DNA of 64,000 bases from Rugamonas sp045984285 (lineage in GTDB: Bacteria > Pseudomonadota > Gammaproteobacteria > Burkholderiales > Burkholderiaceae_D): the NCBI RefSeq assembly GCF_045984285.3, contig NZ_JBJQIK030000001.1, positions 558,001 to 622,000 on the forward strand, in the 5' to 3' direction. A program made the position numbers and the translations under genes. The notes under the pieces are model-generated. The model searched no databases and had not been told where the DNA came from. It saw only the letters and a program-made list of their open reading frames with translations. How positions within the stretch are numbered: the stretch's first letter is position 1; every line of letters begins with the position of its first letter. Positions 16,732 to 26,342 of the stretch are shown here, one piece after another.

Positions 16732-17640
16732 TTAGCCTTCTTTGGGTACTGCCAGACTGGCCCAGAGGTGGGCTGCCGCCATGGTGCGGTGCGGCTGGTA
16801 CTGCTGCAGCAAGCGCTCGGTACGCGCCATATCCGGTTTGCTTTCCTCGCCCAGCAGGCGCTGCAGGGCGGCGCGGATGGCCACGTCCCCATGCAGGGAG
16901 CAGTCAGCGTAGCCATAGCCCCGCAGCAGGCCGTAATTGACGGTCCAGGGGCCAATGCCCTTCACCGCCAGCAGGTTCGCGCTGATGGCCTCGATCGGAT
17001 TGCCGGCGCTGGGCGCCAGGTCCAGCTCGCCGCTTGCGACCAGTTTCGCGAAGCGCAGCAGGGTCTCCGCCTTGGCTGTGGAGAACTTCCGGCTTGTGAG
17101 GTCTTCTGCCGTCAAACTGGCGGCATCTTGCGCCTCCGGATAGCACCACAGCCCGCTGCTATGCTGGCGCCCGGCCTGCAGGATGAAGGTGCGGCGCAGG
17201 GAAATTGCGAAGGGCAGGTTGATTTGCTGGCCGATAATGGCCCAGGTCAGCGCCTCGAACACGGTGGCCGACTGCACGATGCGCAGGCCCGGCTGCGAGG
17301 CAACCAGCTTGCCGAGCAAGGCATCGTCCCTGGCGAAAGCACTGAATTCGGCCGGATCGATGCGCAGGCCGAGGATATTCACCGCCGCCTCGCGCACCTG
17401 TGCGGCGAGTGCAGCGGGAAACTTGCGCAGGCCGGGCAGGTCGGCATTCGCTTCGCACACCGCTTCATGGCGGCCGAAACGGACGTCGAGCACCACGGCG
17501 GCGCCATCGAGCAGCATGCCTTTGCGGAGCCCCTGTTCGCTGACTTCCTCGGCCACGCTTTCGGCATCGCGGCGATGGAAGCTCATCACATCCTGCAAGC
17601 GGTAGCCCTCGGGCAGGGCGAGCGTAAAGCGCTGCTTCAT
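16732..17640 (-). CDS. alkA: DNA-3-methyladenine glycosylase II
   Basis: Removes alkylated purines from DNA, opening base-excision repair. 302 residues from ATG 17640. The N-terminal AlkA domain is followed by the helix-hairpin-helix NLLAVKGIGPWTVNYGLLRG at 222-241 and the catalytic aspartate near 252 in LHGDVAIRAAL. A longer reading frame upstream overlaps the EamA gene and is not family-like. The start overlaps the EamA stop by 4 bases, so the two are coupled. No adjacent ada gene. Confidence 0.9.
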   Translation of the reverse strand: MKQRFTLALPEGYRLQDVMSFHRRDAESVAEEVSEQGLRKGMLLDGAAVVLDVRFGRHEAVCEANADLPGLRKFPAALAAQVREAAVNILGLRIDPAEFSAFARDDALLGKLVASQPGLRIVQSATVFEALTWAIIGQQINLPFAISLRRTFILQAGRQHSSGLWCYPEAQDAASLTAEDLTSRKFSTAKAETLLRFAKLVASGELDLAPSAGNPIEAISANLLAVKGIGPWTVNYGLLRGYGYADCSLHGDVAIRAALQRLLGEESKPDMARTERLLQQYQPHRTMAAAHLWASLAVPKEG

Positions 17641-18521
17641 GCTGCCTGCTTTATCCAGGGCAGCTTCGGCTTGTAGCCCGTCACGAGCGCGGTGCCGGTG
17701 ATGACGATGGCGGCGCCGACAACGGTGTACCAGCCCACGATCTCCTGCAGGAAGAGCGTGCCCCACAGGATGCCGAACAGCGGGTTCAGGAAGGTGACGG
17801 TAAGCGCCGAAGTGGGGCCAACGTCACGGATCAGGCGGTAATAGAGCAGGTAGGCCACACCGCTGCACAATACGCCGAGCGCCAATGCGGCGGCCATGAT
17901 GCCCACGGTAGGCTCGCCCGGCTGCGGGAACACGGCCAGCGCGGGCATCACCAGCAGGGCGGCGGCCCACATGCTGCCGTGCGCATTGGCGAAAGGCTCC
18001 ACCGCCTTGGCCGACTTGGCGTAGGTACTGGCGATGCCGTAGTTAAAGGCGGCAAACAGGGCGGCGGCAATCGCAATACCTGCGCCCTCGCGCGAACTCA
18101 CATGGTCGAAGCCGACCAGCAGGGCCACGCCCGCGGTACCGAGGACCAGGCCCAGCATGACCTTCGCGCTCACCATCTGGCGCTGCCACACGGCGCTGAT
18201 GATGGCGCCCCAGATCGGCGCGGTGGCATTCAGCACCGACAGGACGGAGGCCGACAGCGTCTTCGCGGCATAGGCAAACAGCAGGAAGGGCAGGGCGGAA
18301 TTAAAGAAACCGAGGATCAGGTAATGCTTCCAGTGCTCGCGCAGCGACAGCGCCTTGCGCGTGACGAGGGCAATCGCCGCCAGGAACAGCGCCGCGAACA
18401 CCAGCCGGTACTCGATCAGCACGGCCGGACCCAGCACGGGCGCCGCAATCCGCATAAACAAAAACGAACCGCCCCAGATGGCGGCCAGCAAAATCAGACG
18501 CAACAAATTCGCAGTACTCAT
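17637..18521 (-). CDS. EamA/DMT-family transporter
   Basis: Inner-membrane protein of 294 residues with ten predicted hydrophobic helices arranged as two EamA repeats (ILLAAIWGGSFLFMRIAAP at the start; GVLCSGVAYLLYYRLIRDVG in the second half). Members export amino acids or metabolites; the substrate is unknown. It overlaps alkA by 4 bases. The long inverted repeat at 18545-18641 lies just upstream of its start. Confidence 0.87.
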   Translation of the reverse strand: MSTANLLRLILLAAIWGGSFLFMRIAAPVLGPAVLIEYRLVFAALFLAAIALVTRKALSLREHWKHYLILGFFNSALPFLLFAYAAKTLSASVLSVLNATAPIWGAIISAVWQRQMVSAKVMLGLVLGTAGVALLVGFDHVSSREGAGIAIAAALFAAFNYGIASTYAKSAKAVEPFANAHGSMWAAALLVMPALAVFPQPGEPTVGIMAAALALGVLCSGVAYLLYYRLIRDVGPTSALTVTFLNPLFGILWGTLFLQEIVGWYTVVGAAIVITGTALVTGYKPKLPWIKQAA

Positions 18522-18544
18522 ATTCTCCTTCTACAGCTCAGTTC

Positions 18545-18641
18545 GTGTCCACCATGGGGTCAGACCCGAATATGGACACAGGCTCGGCCATGTAGCGCTT
18601 GAGTTCGTGTCCACATTCGGGTCTGACCCCATGGTGGACAC
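18545..18641. repeat. Long inverted repeat with GGGGTCAGACCC core
   Basis: Two 35-base arms (18545-18579 and 18607-18641) are reverse complements with one mismatch, separated by 27 bases. Each arm starts GTGTCC and ends GGACAC and contains GGGGTCAGACCC or its complement. Same core family as at 7.2, 7.9, 10.4 and 44.8 kb. It lies between xdhC (stop at 18685) and EamA (start at 18521). Confidence 0.8.
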
Positions 18642-18684
18642 GGGCTCGGCAATTGGCTAGCTGGTTCTTGCGGTTGAATTCGGG

Positions 18685-19692
18685 TCAGACGGCGCAGAGT
18701 TCGGTGGTGGCGGGCTCGAGGGCGGCGGCGTGGTTGACTTGCAGGGCGGAGGGGACGCCGTTCTTTACCGCCGTCAGCTCGGCCAGGATCGAGATCGCGA
18801 TCTCGGCCGGGGTCTTGCTGCCGATGTAGAGGCCGATCGGGCCGTGCAGCTTCCCCAGCTGGGCTTCGCTCAGGTCGAACTGCAGGAGCCGCTCGCGGCG
18901 CTTGGCATTGTTCACGCGGGAGCCGATGGCGCCGACGTAGAAGGCGTCCGATTTCAAAGCTTCCATCAGGGCCAGGTCGTCCAGCTTGGGATCGTGCGTC
19001 AGCGCCACAACTGCGCTGCGTGAATCGAGCTTCATGTCGATGACCAGGTCGTCCGGCATGGCATGCACCAGCTTTACTTCCGGCAGCTGCCAGCCGGCGC
19101 GGTACTCTTCGCGCGGGTCGCACACGGTGACGTGGTAGTCCATCGCGCTGGCAATCTGCGCGAGGAAGCGCGAGAGCTGGCCGGCGCCGATGATCAGCAG
19201 GCGCCAGCGCGGGCCATGCTGCGTGGTCAGCGTGTCTTCCGTCAGCGTGAGCACGGCGCCGGCACCGGCTGCATTCAGGCTGACCGCGCCCGTTCTGAGG
19301 TCGAGGCGGCGCTCCACCAGCTGGTGCTGTTCGAGACGTTCCAGCAGCTCGGCGATGCGGCTCTCCGCACCCAGCGGCTCGATCGAGAGCTGGATGGTCC
19401 CGCCGCAGGGCAGGCCGAAGCGGTGCGCTTCGTCTGCCGTGATGCCGTAGCTGACGATTTCGGGCGCGGTGCGCGTGATGCCGTTCTTGCGCACACGGTC
19501 GATCAGGTCATCTTCGATGCAGCCGCCGCTCACCGAGCCGACCACGCGGCCATCGTCGCAGATGGCGAGCGTGGCGCCGACCGGGCGCGGGCTGGAGCCC
19601 CAGGTCTTGATGACGGTAACGAGTTCGCAGCGGTGCCCTGCGGCGATCCATGCTGCGCTGGTCTTGAGTACTTCGAGGTCGATGCTGTCCAT
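18685..19692 (-). CDS. xdhC: XdhC/CoxI-family molybdenum cofactor chaperone
   Basis: Cytoplasmic factor that binds molybdenum cofactor and helps mature molybdenum hydroxylases such as xanthine dehydrogenase. 335 residues. The N-terminal XdhC/CoxI domain includes TWGSSPRPVGATLAI and SGGCIEDDLI. The C-terminal Rossmann domain begins LLIIGAGQLSRFLAQIA. No xanthine dehydrogenase subunit genes are in the window, so the client enzyme is elsewhere. It follows the small secreted protein gene by 20 bases. Confidence 0.87.
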   Translation of the reverse strand: MDSIDLEVLKTSAAWIAAGHRCELVTVIKTWGSSPRPVGATLAICDDGRVVGSVSGGCIEDDLIDRVRKNGITRTAPEIVSYGITADEAHRFGLPCGGTIQLSIEPLGAESRIAELLERLEQHQLVERRLDLRTGAVSLNAAGAGAVLTLTEDTLTTQHGPRWRLLIIGAGQLSRFLAQIASAMDYHVTVCDPREEYRAGWQLPEVKLVHAMPDDLVIDMKLDSRSAVVALTHDPKLDDLALMEALKSDAFYVGAIGSRVNNAKRRERLLQFDLSEAQLGKLHGPIGLYIGSKTPAEIAISILAELTAVKNGVPSALQVNHAAALEPATTELCAV

Positions 19693-19712
19693 GGCGCCTA
19701 ATATACACGGAC

Positions 19713-20105
19713 TTATTTGCGCTTGCTGCAGACCGCTTTCATTGCCCCGGCATAAAGGTTGTCACTGCCCACTTCCTCGGGATCGTAGGCTTCGAACTTG
19801 TAGGTGCCGAGCGCTTCGCCGCGTGCCATCGGCTGTTCGTAGAACAGCTGGGTCTTCAGCGTGATGGTGCGCGCTTCGCAGTCGTACAGGTGCTGCGCGC
19901 GTACCGAGCGGTAAGGTTTGCCGTCCGGCGTGAGCTGGTCCTTGCTGAAGGTGTGCAGGGTCCAGGCCTTGCGGCCTTCGCTGCTTTTGCGGATGCTGGA
20001 TTTGTCGAGATAGAGCGTGCTGCCCTTGTCGCTGCCTGTTTTGGTCCATGGCGCCGCCCCGGCCGCCAGGGGCAGCAGCAGGAGCAGCGCACACAGGATC
20101 TTCAT
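19713..20105 (-). CDS. Small secreted protein, surface-adhesin E-like
   Basis: 130 residues with a clear signal peptide (ILCALLLLLPLAAGAAPW, cleavage about 18). The mature part, with STLYLDKSSIRKS early and AMKAVCSKRK at the end, matches the pattern of short periplasmic proteins named surface-adhesin protein E-like, with two cysteines that could form a disulfide. Function unknown. Located 4 bases after the M48-like gene. Confidence 0.65.
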   Translation of the reverse strand: MKILCALLLLLPLAAGAAPWTKTGSDKGSTLYLDKSSIRKSSEGRKAWTLHTFSKDQLTPDGKPYRSVRAQHLYDCEARTITLKTQLFYEQPMARGEALGTYKFEAYDPEEVGSDNLYAGAMKAVCSKRK

Positions 20106-20109
20106 GGCT

Positions 20110-21210
20110 TTACGGCGTCAGCGGACGCTTGGCAGCTTGCTTCGATTTGATTTCGGCCACGGTGCGGTCGATCGGCGCCATGCGGCCCGTGGCGTTCGGG
20201 TGCGTGGCGCTGTAGCCGTTCAGCACCGATGGCGGATACTGGGCATATACGCGCTGCCAGAAGCTCTTGTATTTGTCGATGCTGTAGCCGGCGCGCGCCA
20301 GCATGTAAAGCGCCAGGTTGTCGGCGGCGATTTCCATATCGAGCGGGTAGGCTTTCATGCCCGCCGTGCCGATCAGCATATTCAGGTCCGGGCTCACGCT
20401 GGCCAGGTTGTCGATGATGCTGCCGATGGCGGCGTTGTTGCGCATCGAGACCGAGTGGCCCAGCACATTGTGCGCAATGTCCTTGGCCAGTACATAGGCC
20501 AGGTGGTCGTCGCTCTGCGCAAAGTTGATCATGCCGCGCGTGACCAGTACACGGCTGCCGTCTGCGTAGGAGTTGATATTGTCCGAGTTGCCGAGATCGA
20601 CGCGGATCGCGCAGGCGCGCGTCACCGGCACGTTCAGCGTCTGCTTGCTGCCGCCGCGGGCAATCGTCATGTTCAGCGAGGCGCGGCTCGATACCAGCGG
20701 GCCGAAGACGGCGGCGGCTTTCGATTCGGCGTCGCGGCCGGTCGGCAGGTTTTTGCCGTCGGCGGCAATCAGGTCGTCGCCCTTGCGCAGGCCGGCGCGT
20801 GCGGCGCCGCTGCCGGGCAGGATGCCGGAAACCTGCAGCACGTCGTCATAATTCAGCACGGCGGCCGCGGCGTCGTTGTATTCGCCGGGGTAGGAGAAGC
20901 GGTTCTTGGCGGTGAAGCCAAGCAGGTTGCGCGCCTGCGTGCGGCACAGGTCGGCGCTGCCGATCAGGATAGGCGCGGCCACGCGGTACAGGCGGTCCTG
21001 CAGGCTTACCATGGTGCGCAGCGCTTCGCGTGCGGCGGCCTGGCGCGGTGTCACAACGGGAGCGGCGGCCGGTGGCGGCACTTGCACCAGCGGCGAGGTG
21101 TCGGGTGGCGGAGGCGTGGTGGCGCAGGCGGACAGCAGCAGGGCCGCTGCCGTGGCGCTCAGCGCGGCCCAGGCGCGATTGGTGGGCTTCTTGTTCTTGT
21201 CTCCTGCCAT
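20110..21210 (-). CDS. M48-like lipoprotein with PDZ domain and degenerate HExxH
   Basis: 366 residues. A lipobox LLSAC with Cys29 predicts an outer- or inner-membrane lipoprotein. A PDZ-like segment spans about 115-195 (SGAARAGLRKGDDLIAADGK). The M48 peptidase region follows, but the zinc motif reads KDIAH at 243-247 in VLAKDIAHNVLGH. The first His and the catalytic Glu of HExxH are replaced by Lys and Asp. The protein is therefore likely an inactive scaffold or a non-peptidase. It is 12 bases downstream of dut. Confidence 0.8.
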   Translation of the reverse strand: MAGDKNKKPTNRAWAALSATAAALLLSACATTPPPPDTSPLVQVPPPAAAPVVTPRQAAAREALRTMVSLQDRLYRVAAPILIGSADLCRTQARNLLGFTAKNRFSYPGEYNDAAAAVLNYDDVLQVSGILPGSGAARAGLRKGDDLIAADGKNLPTGRDAESKAAAVFGPLVSSRASLNMTIARGGSKQTLNVPVTRACAIRVDLGNSDNINSYADGSRVLVTRGMINFAQSDDHLAYVLAKDIAHNVLGHSVSMRNNAAIGSIIDNLASVSPDLNMLIGTAGMKAYPLDMEIAADNLALYMLARAGYSIDKYKSFWQRVYAQYPPSVLNGYSATHPNATGRMAPIDRTVAEIKSKQAAKRPLTP

Positions 21211-21222
21211 TTTCCTTCTTCC

Positions 21223-21672
21223 TCAGTGTTTTCCGGTGCTGCCGAAGCCCCCTTCGCCGCGTTCGCTGGCGCCGAATTCTTCGACGACGTTAAAGCCGAC
21301 TTGCAGGACCGGTACGATAATCAACTGGGCGAGGCGTTCCATCGGGTTCAGCGTAAAGGCGCTGTGGCCGCGATTCCAGGTCGAGACCATCAGTTGGCCC
21401 TGATAGTCGGAGTCGATCAAGCCTACCAGATTCCCAAGAACAATGCCGTTCTTATGGCCCATGCCGGAGCGCGGCAGGATCATGGCCGCATAGCCCGGAT
21501 CGGCGATGTGGATGGACAGGCCGGTGGGAATCAGCACGGTCTGGCCGGCTTCGATCACCATGGGCGCATCGATGCAGGCCCGCAGGTCCAGGCCCGCGCT
21601 GCCAGGCGTTGCATAGGCCGGCATCTGTTCTTTCATGCGCGGGTCGAGGATTTTGACGTCGATAGTCTTCAT
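21223..21672 (-). CDS. dut: Deoxyuridine 5'-triphosphate nucleotidohydrolase
   Basis: Trimeric dUTPase that keeps uracil out of DNA and yields dUMP for thymidylate synthesis. 149 residues with all five motifs, including ATPGSAGLDLRAC, LPRSGMGHKNGIVLGN, GLIDSDYQGQLMVS and the C-terminal GEGGFGSTG that closes on the nucleotide. It overlaps coaBC by 4 bases, a common beta-proteobacterial arrangement. Confidence 0.97.
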   Translation of the reverse strand: MKTIDVKILDPRMKEQMPAYATPGSAGLDLRACIDAPMVIEAGQTVLIPTGLSIHIADPGYAAMILPRSGMGHKNGIVLGNLVGLIDSDYQGQLMVSTWNRGHSAFTLNPMERLAQLIIVPVLQVGFNVVEEFGASERGEGGFGSTGKH

Positions 21673-22895
21673 TTGCGGCGGAACAGCGAGTGCTGGTCGA
21701 TTCGTTTCGAGATTTCGGAAATCAGCTGGCGGGCCAGCGTCAGTTTGTCGGCGCGCGGCAGGATGGTGTGGCCATGTTCGTCGAACAGGATGATGGTGTT
21801 GTCGTCCTGGCCGAAGGTGTGGTGGCCGATATTCCCCACCAGCAGGGGAATGCCCTTGCGTTCGCGCTTGGCGGCGCCGTATTCAATGAGGTTTTCGGAT
21901 TCGGCGGCAAAGCCCACGCAGTAAGGGTGCCCCGCCAGCGAGGTGCGTGCTGCCGCAGCCGCGAGGATGTCCGGGTTCTGCACGAACTCCAGCTGCGGCA
22001 CGGCGCCGTCGGCTGTTTTCTTCACCTTCTGCGTGCTCGGATTCGTCACGCGCCAGTCGGCAACGGCCGCCACGGCGACGAAGACGTGCTGGCCGTCCAG
22101 CGCCGCCATCACGGCATCGTGCATCTGCTGTGCGCTCTGCACGTTGATGCGGGTGACGCCGAACGGTGTTTCCAGCGCGGTAGGGCCGGAAATCAGTGTG
22201 ACCTCGGCGCCTGCTTCACGGGCGGCGCGCGCCACGGCATAACCCATCTTCCCGGAGGACAGGTTGGTAATGCCGCGCACCGGGTCGATGGCCTCGAAGG
22301 TCGGGCCGGCGGTAATCAGCACGCGTTTGCCTGCCATGACTTTCGGCTGGAAAGCCGCAACCAGTTCCGCCAGCAGCTGCGCCGGTTCCAGCATGCGGCC
22401 CATGCCCACTTCACCGCAGGCCTGGTCGCCCGCAGCCGGGCCCAGGATGGCGATGCCGTCCTCGCGCAGCTGCGCCACATTGCGCTGGGTTGCAGGATTG
22501 GTCCACATTTCCACGTTCATTGCGGGGGCAACCAGCAAGGGCACGTGGCGCGGACGGGCAACGCACATGGTCGACAGCAGGTCGTCGCAGGCGCCGTGCG
22601 CCAGCTTGCGGATGAAGTCCGCGGAGCAGGGCGCGATGATGATGGCGTCCGCCTCGCGCGTCACGTCAATGTGCGCCATATTGTTGGCCACGCGCGGATC
22701 CCACTGGCTGCTGTACACCTGCTTGCCGGACAGCGCCTGCATGGTGACTGGCGTGATGAAGTGTTCGGCCGCATCCGTCATCACCACCTGCACCGAGGCG
22801 TCTTCCTTCGTCAGCGCGCGGCACAGTTCCGCAGCCTTGTAGCAGGCCACGCCGCCGGACAGGCCAAGAACGATCTTTTTGCCAGTCAGTTCCAT
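21669..22895 (-). CDS. coaBC: Bifunctional phosphopantothenoylcysteine decarboxylase/synthetase
   Basis: Makes 4'-phosphopantetheine for coenzyme A in two steps. 408 residues. The N-terminal flavin decarboxylase CoaC begins KKIVLGLSGGVACYKAAELC and includes VAPAMNVEMWTNPATQ. The C-terminal CTP-dependent synthetase CoaB includes KRVLITAGPTFEAIDPVRGI and NLSSGKMGYAVA. Gene order lspA-coaBC-dut with short spacing indicates one transcript. Confidence 0.97.
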   Translation of the reverse strand: MELTGKKIVLGLSGGVACYKAAELCRALTKEDASVQVVMTDAAEHFITPVTMQALSGKQVYSSQWDPRVANNMAHIDVTREADAIIIAPCSADFIRKLAHGACDDLLSTMCVARPRHVPLLVAPAMNVEMWTNPATQRNVAQLREDGIAILGPAAGDQACGEVGMGRMLEPAQLLAELVAAFQPKVMAGKRVLITAGPTFEAIDPVRGITNLSSGKMGYAVARAAREAGAEVTLISGPTALETPFGVTRINVQSAQQMHDAVMAALDGQHVFVAVAAVADWRVTNPSTQKVKKTADGAVPQLEFVQNPDILAAAAARTSLAGHPYCVGFAAESENLIEYGAAKRERKGIPLLVGNIGHHTFGQDDNTIILFDEHGHTILPRADKLTLARQLISEISKRIDQHSLFRRK

Positions 22896-22908
22896 GATGC
22901 CTCCTCGC

Positions 22909-23409
22909 TTACCGGTTCACCCGGCGCAATTCGTCCAGTATAAACAGCGCCGCGCCCACGCAGATGGCGGAGTCGGCGATGTTAAAGGCCGGGAAGTGGC
23001 CGATGCCGCTCCAGTGGAAATCCAGGAAGTCGATCACGTGGCCATACACCAGGCGGTCGATCACATTGCCGATGGCGCCGCCCAGGATCAGCGCCAGGGC
23101 CCAGCAGAACAGGCGCTGGCCCGAATGCTTGCGCAGCAGGTAGACGATGTACAGTGCCGCGCCGATGCCGATGGCGGTGAAGAAGTAGCGCTGCCAGCCG
23201 CTCTCGTTGGAGAGGAAGCTGAAGGCCGCGCCGCGGTTATAGGCCAGAACGAGATTGAAGAAGCTGGTGATCACCTTCTCTTCGCCATAGACGAAGAGTT
23301 TGCTGATGGTGATCTTGGACAGCTGGTCGAACAGGATGACGACAGCGGCGATACCGAGCCACGGGGTCAGGCTCGCCGGGTTGCTCGAAAACGTTTTTTT
23401 AGTGGCCAT
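22909..23409 (-). CDS. lspA: Lipoprotein signal peptidase
   Basis: Inner-membrane aspartyl protease that removes signal peptides from prolipoproteins. 166 residues with four membrane helices. The two catalytic Asp motifs are GGAIGNVIDRLVYGHVIDFL and FNIADSAICVG. It starts 15 bases after ileS and is followed by coaBC after 13 bases. Pairing with ileS is conserved in many bacteria. Confidence 0.96.
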   Translation of the reverse strand: MATKKTFSSNPASLTPWLGIAAVVILFDQLSKITISKLFVYGEEKVITSFFNLVLAYNRGAAFSFLSNESGWQRYFFTAIGIGAALYIVYLLRKHSGQRLFCWALALILGGAIGNVIDRLVYGHVIDFLDFHWSGIGHFPAFNIADSAICVGAALFILDELRRVNR

Positions 23410-23424
23410 GTGTGATGTGGTGGG

Positions 23425-26289
23425 TTACGCAATGGTGCGGACTTCGCCCGCGCCGAACAGGTTGCTGTGGCAGCGGCCGCACAGCGTTGGATGGTCCGCA
23501 TGCGCGCCCACATCGGCGCGGTAGTGCCAGCAGCGCTCGCACTTGGCTTCCGGCGAAGCCGCCACGGCCACGCGTTCGTCTTCCGCCGACGCGACTTCGA
23601 CCGCGCGCGCCAGCGAGGTGATGAACACGAACTTCAGGTCATCGCCCAGGCTGGACAGCACCTGGTATTTCTCGCCATGGGCGAAGATGTCGAGCTGCGC
23701 CTGCAGCGAGGAGCCGATGGCGCCCGAGGTGCGCAGGTCTTCCAGCTGCTTGGTGACGTCGGCGCGCACCGCGAGGATGGTCGCATACTTCGCCAGCAGC
23801 GCGTCCGCGCCCGGCACTTCCGGCAGCTTCCACCAGGTCTGGGTGTAGATGGTTTCATCGCTGGCCGCGTAGGCTTCGGCGCCGGCAAACGAGGACCATG
23901 CTTCTTCCACCGTGAAGGACAGCACCGGCGCCAGCATGCGCAGCAGGCTTTGCGTGATGTGCCACAGCGCGGTCTGCGCCGAACGGCGCGCCTTCGAATC
24001 CACGGCCGTGGTGTACAGGCGGTCCTTCAGGATGTCGAGGTAGAAGCCGCCCAGGTCTTCCGAGCAGTAGTTCTGCAGCTTGGAGACCACCGGGTGGAAC
24101 TCGTACTGTTCGTAGTGCTTCTCCACCGAAGCCTGCAGCACGGCCAGGCTGGCCAGCGCGTAGCGGTCGGTTTCCAGCAGCTCGGCCACCGGCACGGCGT
24201 TCGCCTTCGGATCGAAGTCCGAGGTGTTCGCCAGCAGGAAGCGCAGGGTGTTGCGCAGGCGGCGGTAGGATTCGGTCACGCGCTTCAGGATCTCGTCCGA
24301 GATCGACAGCTCGCCCGTGTAGTCGGTGGAGGCGATCCACAGGCGCAGGATGTCGGCGCCCAGCGTGTCGGAGATTTTCTGCGGCGCCAGCGTGTTGCCC
24401 AGCGACTTGGACATCTTCTTGCCTTCGCCATCGACGGTGAAGCCGTGCGTAAGCAGCGCCTTATAGGGCGGACGGCCGTTCAGCATCGAAGAGGTGAGCA
24501 GCGAGGAGTGGAACCAGCCGCGGTGCTGGTCCGAGCCTTCCAGGTACAGGTCGGCCGGGAAGTGGGACTGCTCCGCGTGCGAGCCGCGCAGCACGGTCTG
24601 GTGCGTGGTGCCGGAATCGAACCACACGTCCAGCGTGTCCTTGTTCTTCTCGTACATGGCGGCTTCATCGCCCAGCAGTTCTTTAGGGTCGAGCGCCAGC
24701 CAGGCGTCGATGCCGCCTTTTTCGATGCGCTGCGCCACCTGTTCCAGCAGCTCCTGGGTGCGCGGGTGCAGCTCGCCGGTTTCCTTGTGCACGAAGAAGG
24801 CCATCGGCACGCCCCACTGGCGCTGGCGCGACAGGGTCCAGTCCGGACGGTTGGCGATCATGCCGTGCAGGCGGGCCTGGCCCCAGTCAGGGAAGAACTG
24901 CGTCTGCGCGATGCCTTCCAGCGCGGTTTCGCGCAGGGTGGCGCCGCCGTCCAGCGGCTGGATGTCCATGCCGGCGAACCATTGCGAGGTGGCGCGGTAG
25001 ACGATAGGCGTCTTGTGGCGCCAGCAGTGCATGTAGCTGTGGTCGAACATCTTCAGCTCGAACAGGGCGCCTGCTTCGCGCAGCGCTTCGCAGATCGGCT
25101 TCGAGGCTTCCCAGATGGTCTGGCCGCCGAACAGGGGCAGGGTGGACGCGTATTTGCCGTCGCCCATCACCGGGGTCAGGATCTCGTCGTCCTTCATGCC
25201 GTGCTGGCGGCAGGAGATAAAGTCTTCCAGGCCGTAGGCAGGCGCGGAGTGCACGATGCCGGTGCCGCTGTCGGTGGTCACGTAGTCGGCCAGGTACATC
25301 GGCGACAGGCGGTCGTAGAAGGCGTCGCGCGCGTGCAGCGGGTGGCGGAAGGAGATGCCGGCCAGCTTTTCGCCGGTGGTGGTGGCAATCACTTTGCCTT
25401 CCAGCTTGTAGCGCTGCAGGCAGGACTCCACCAGGTCCTGCGCCAGGATCAGCAGCAGGGGCGCGCCGTCACGGCTGGTTTCCACCAGCGCATACGTCAC
25501 TTCCGGATTCGCGTTCAGGGCCTGGTTGGACGGGATGGTCCATGGGGTGGTGGTCCAGATCACGACAAAGCCGTTCTCGGTCGGCAGCTTGTCCAGGCCG
25601 AAGGCCGTGGCCAGCTTGCCGAATTCGGCGAACTTGAAGCCCACGTCGATGGCCGGGTCGCGCTTGTCCTGGTATTCCACTTCCGCTTCCGCCAGTGCGG
25701 AGCCGCAGTCGAAGCACCAGTTCACCGGCTTCAGGCCGCGGTAGACATAGCCCTTCTCCAGCAGCTTGCCGAGGGAGCGCAGCTCGTCGGCCTCGTTGCG
25801 GTAGGCCATGGTCATATATGGGTTGTCCCATTCGCCCAGCACGCCCAGGCGGATGAAGCCCGCGCGCTGGCGGTCGATCTGCTCCAGCGCGTAGGCGCGC
25901 GCCTTGGTCAGCACTTCAGCGGTCGGCAGGTTCTTGCCGAACTGCTTTTCGATCTGGATTTCGATCGGCATGCCGTGGCAGTCCCAGCCCGGCACATAAG
26001 GCGCGTCGAAGCCGGCCAGGGTGCGCGACTTGACGACGATGTCCTTCAGGATCTTGTTGACGGCGTGGCCCAGGTGGATGTCGCCGTTGGCGTATGGCGG
26101 ACCATCGTGCAGGATGAATTTCGGGCGGCCCGCGGCAGCCTTGCGCACGCGCTCGTAGATCTTTTTATCTTGCCACTGCCTGACCCAGCCCGGCTCGCGC
26201 TTGGCGAGGTCGCCGCGCATCGGGAACGGGGTTTCAGTCATGTTGACCGGGTATTTGCTCTCGGCCTTCTTTGCTTTGTTATCGGACAT
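23425..26289 (-). CDS. ileS: Isoleucyl-tRNA synthetase
   Basis: Class I synthetase, 954 residues. It has the HIGH motif (as HLGH in PPYANGDIHLGHAVNK), the editing domain (TTTPWTIPSNQALN), KMSKS in GEGKKMSKSLGNT, and a C-terminal zinc site with CERCWHYRADVGAH and CGRCHSN. These features mark the bacterial, mupirocin-sensitive type. Lies between ribF and lspA on the minus strand. Confidence 0.98.
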   Translation of the reverse strand: MSDNKAKKAESKYPVNMTETPFPMRGDLAKREPGWVRQWQDKKIYERVRKAAAGRPKFILHDGPPYANGDIHLGHAVNKILKDIVVKSRTLAGFDAPYVPGWDCHGMPIEIQIEKQFGKNLPTAEVLTKARAYALEQIDRQRAGFIRLGVLGEWDNPYMTMAYRNEADELRSLGKLLEKGYVYRGLKPVNWCFDCGSALAEAEVEYQDKRDPAIDVGFKFAEFGKLATAFGLDKLPTENGFVVIWTTTPWTIPSNQALNANPEVTYALVETSRDGAPLLLILAQDLVESCLQRYKLEGKVIATTTGEKLAGISFRHPLHARDAFYDRLSPMYLADYVTTDSGTGIVHSAPAYGLEDFISCRQHGMKDDEILTPVMGDGKYASTLPLFGGQTIWEASKPICEALREAGALFELKMFDHSYMHCWRHKTPIVYRATSQWFAGMDIQPLDGGATLRETALEGIAQTQFFPDWGQARLHGMIANRPDWTLSRQRQWGVPMAFFVHKETGELHPRTQELLEQVAQRIEKGGIDAWLALDPKELLGDEAAMYEKNKDTLDVWFDSGTTHQTVLRGSHAEQSHFPADLYLEGSDQHRGWFHSSLLTSSMLNGRPPYKALLTHGFTVDGEGKKMSKSLGNTLAPQKISDTLGADILRLWIASTDYTGELSISDEILKRVTESYRRLRNTLRFLLANTSDFDPKANAVPVAELLETDRYALASLAVLQASVEKHYEQYEFHPVVSKLQNYCSEDLGGFYLDILKDRLYTTAVDSKARRSAQTALWHITQSLLRMLAPVLSFTVEEAWSSFAGAEAYAASDETIYTQTWWKLPEVPGADALLAKYATILAVRADVTKQLEDLRTSGAIGSSLQAQLDIFAHGEKYQVLSSLGDDLKFVFITSLARAVEVASAEDERVAVAASPEAKCERCWHYRADVGAHADHPTLCGRCHSNLFGAGEVRTIA

Positions 26290-26342
26290 ATCGAATCTTC
26301 TTTATCGTGTATCGGTGTGGGTGGCGCTGCGGATGGCGGCAC

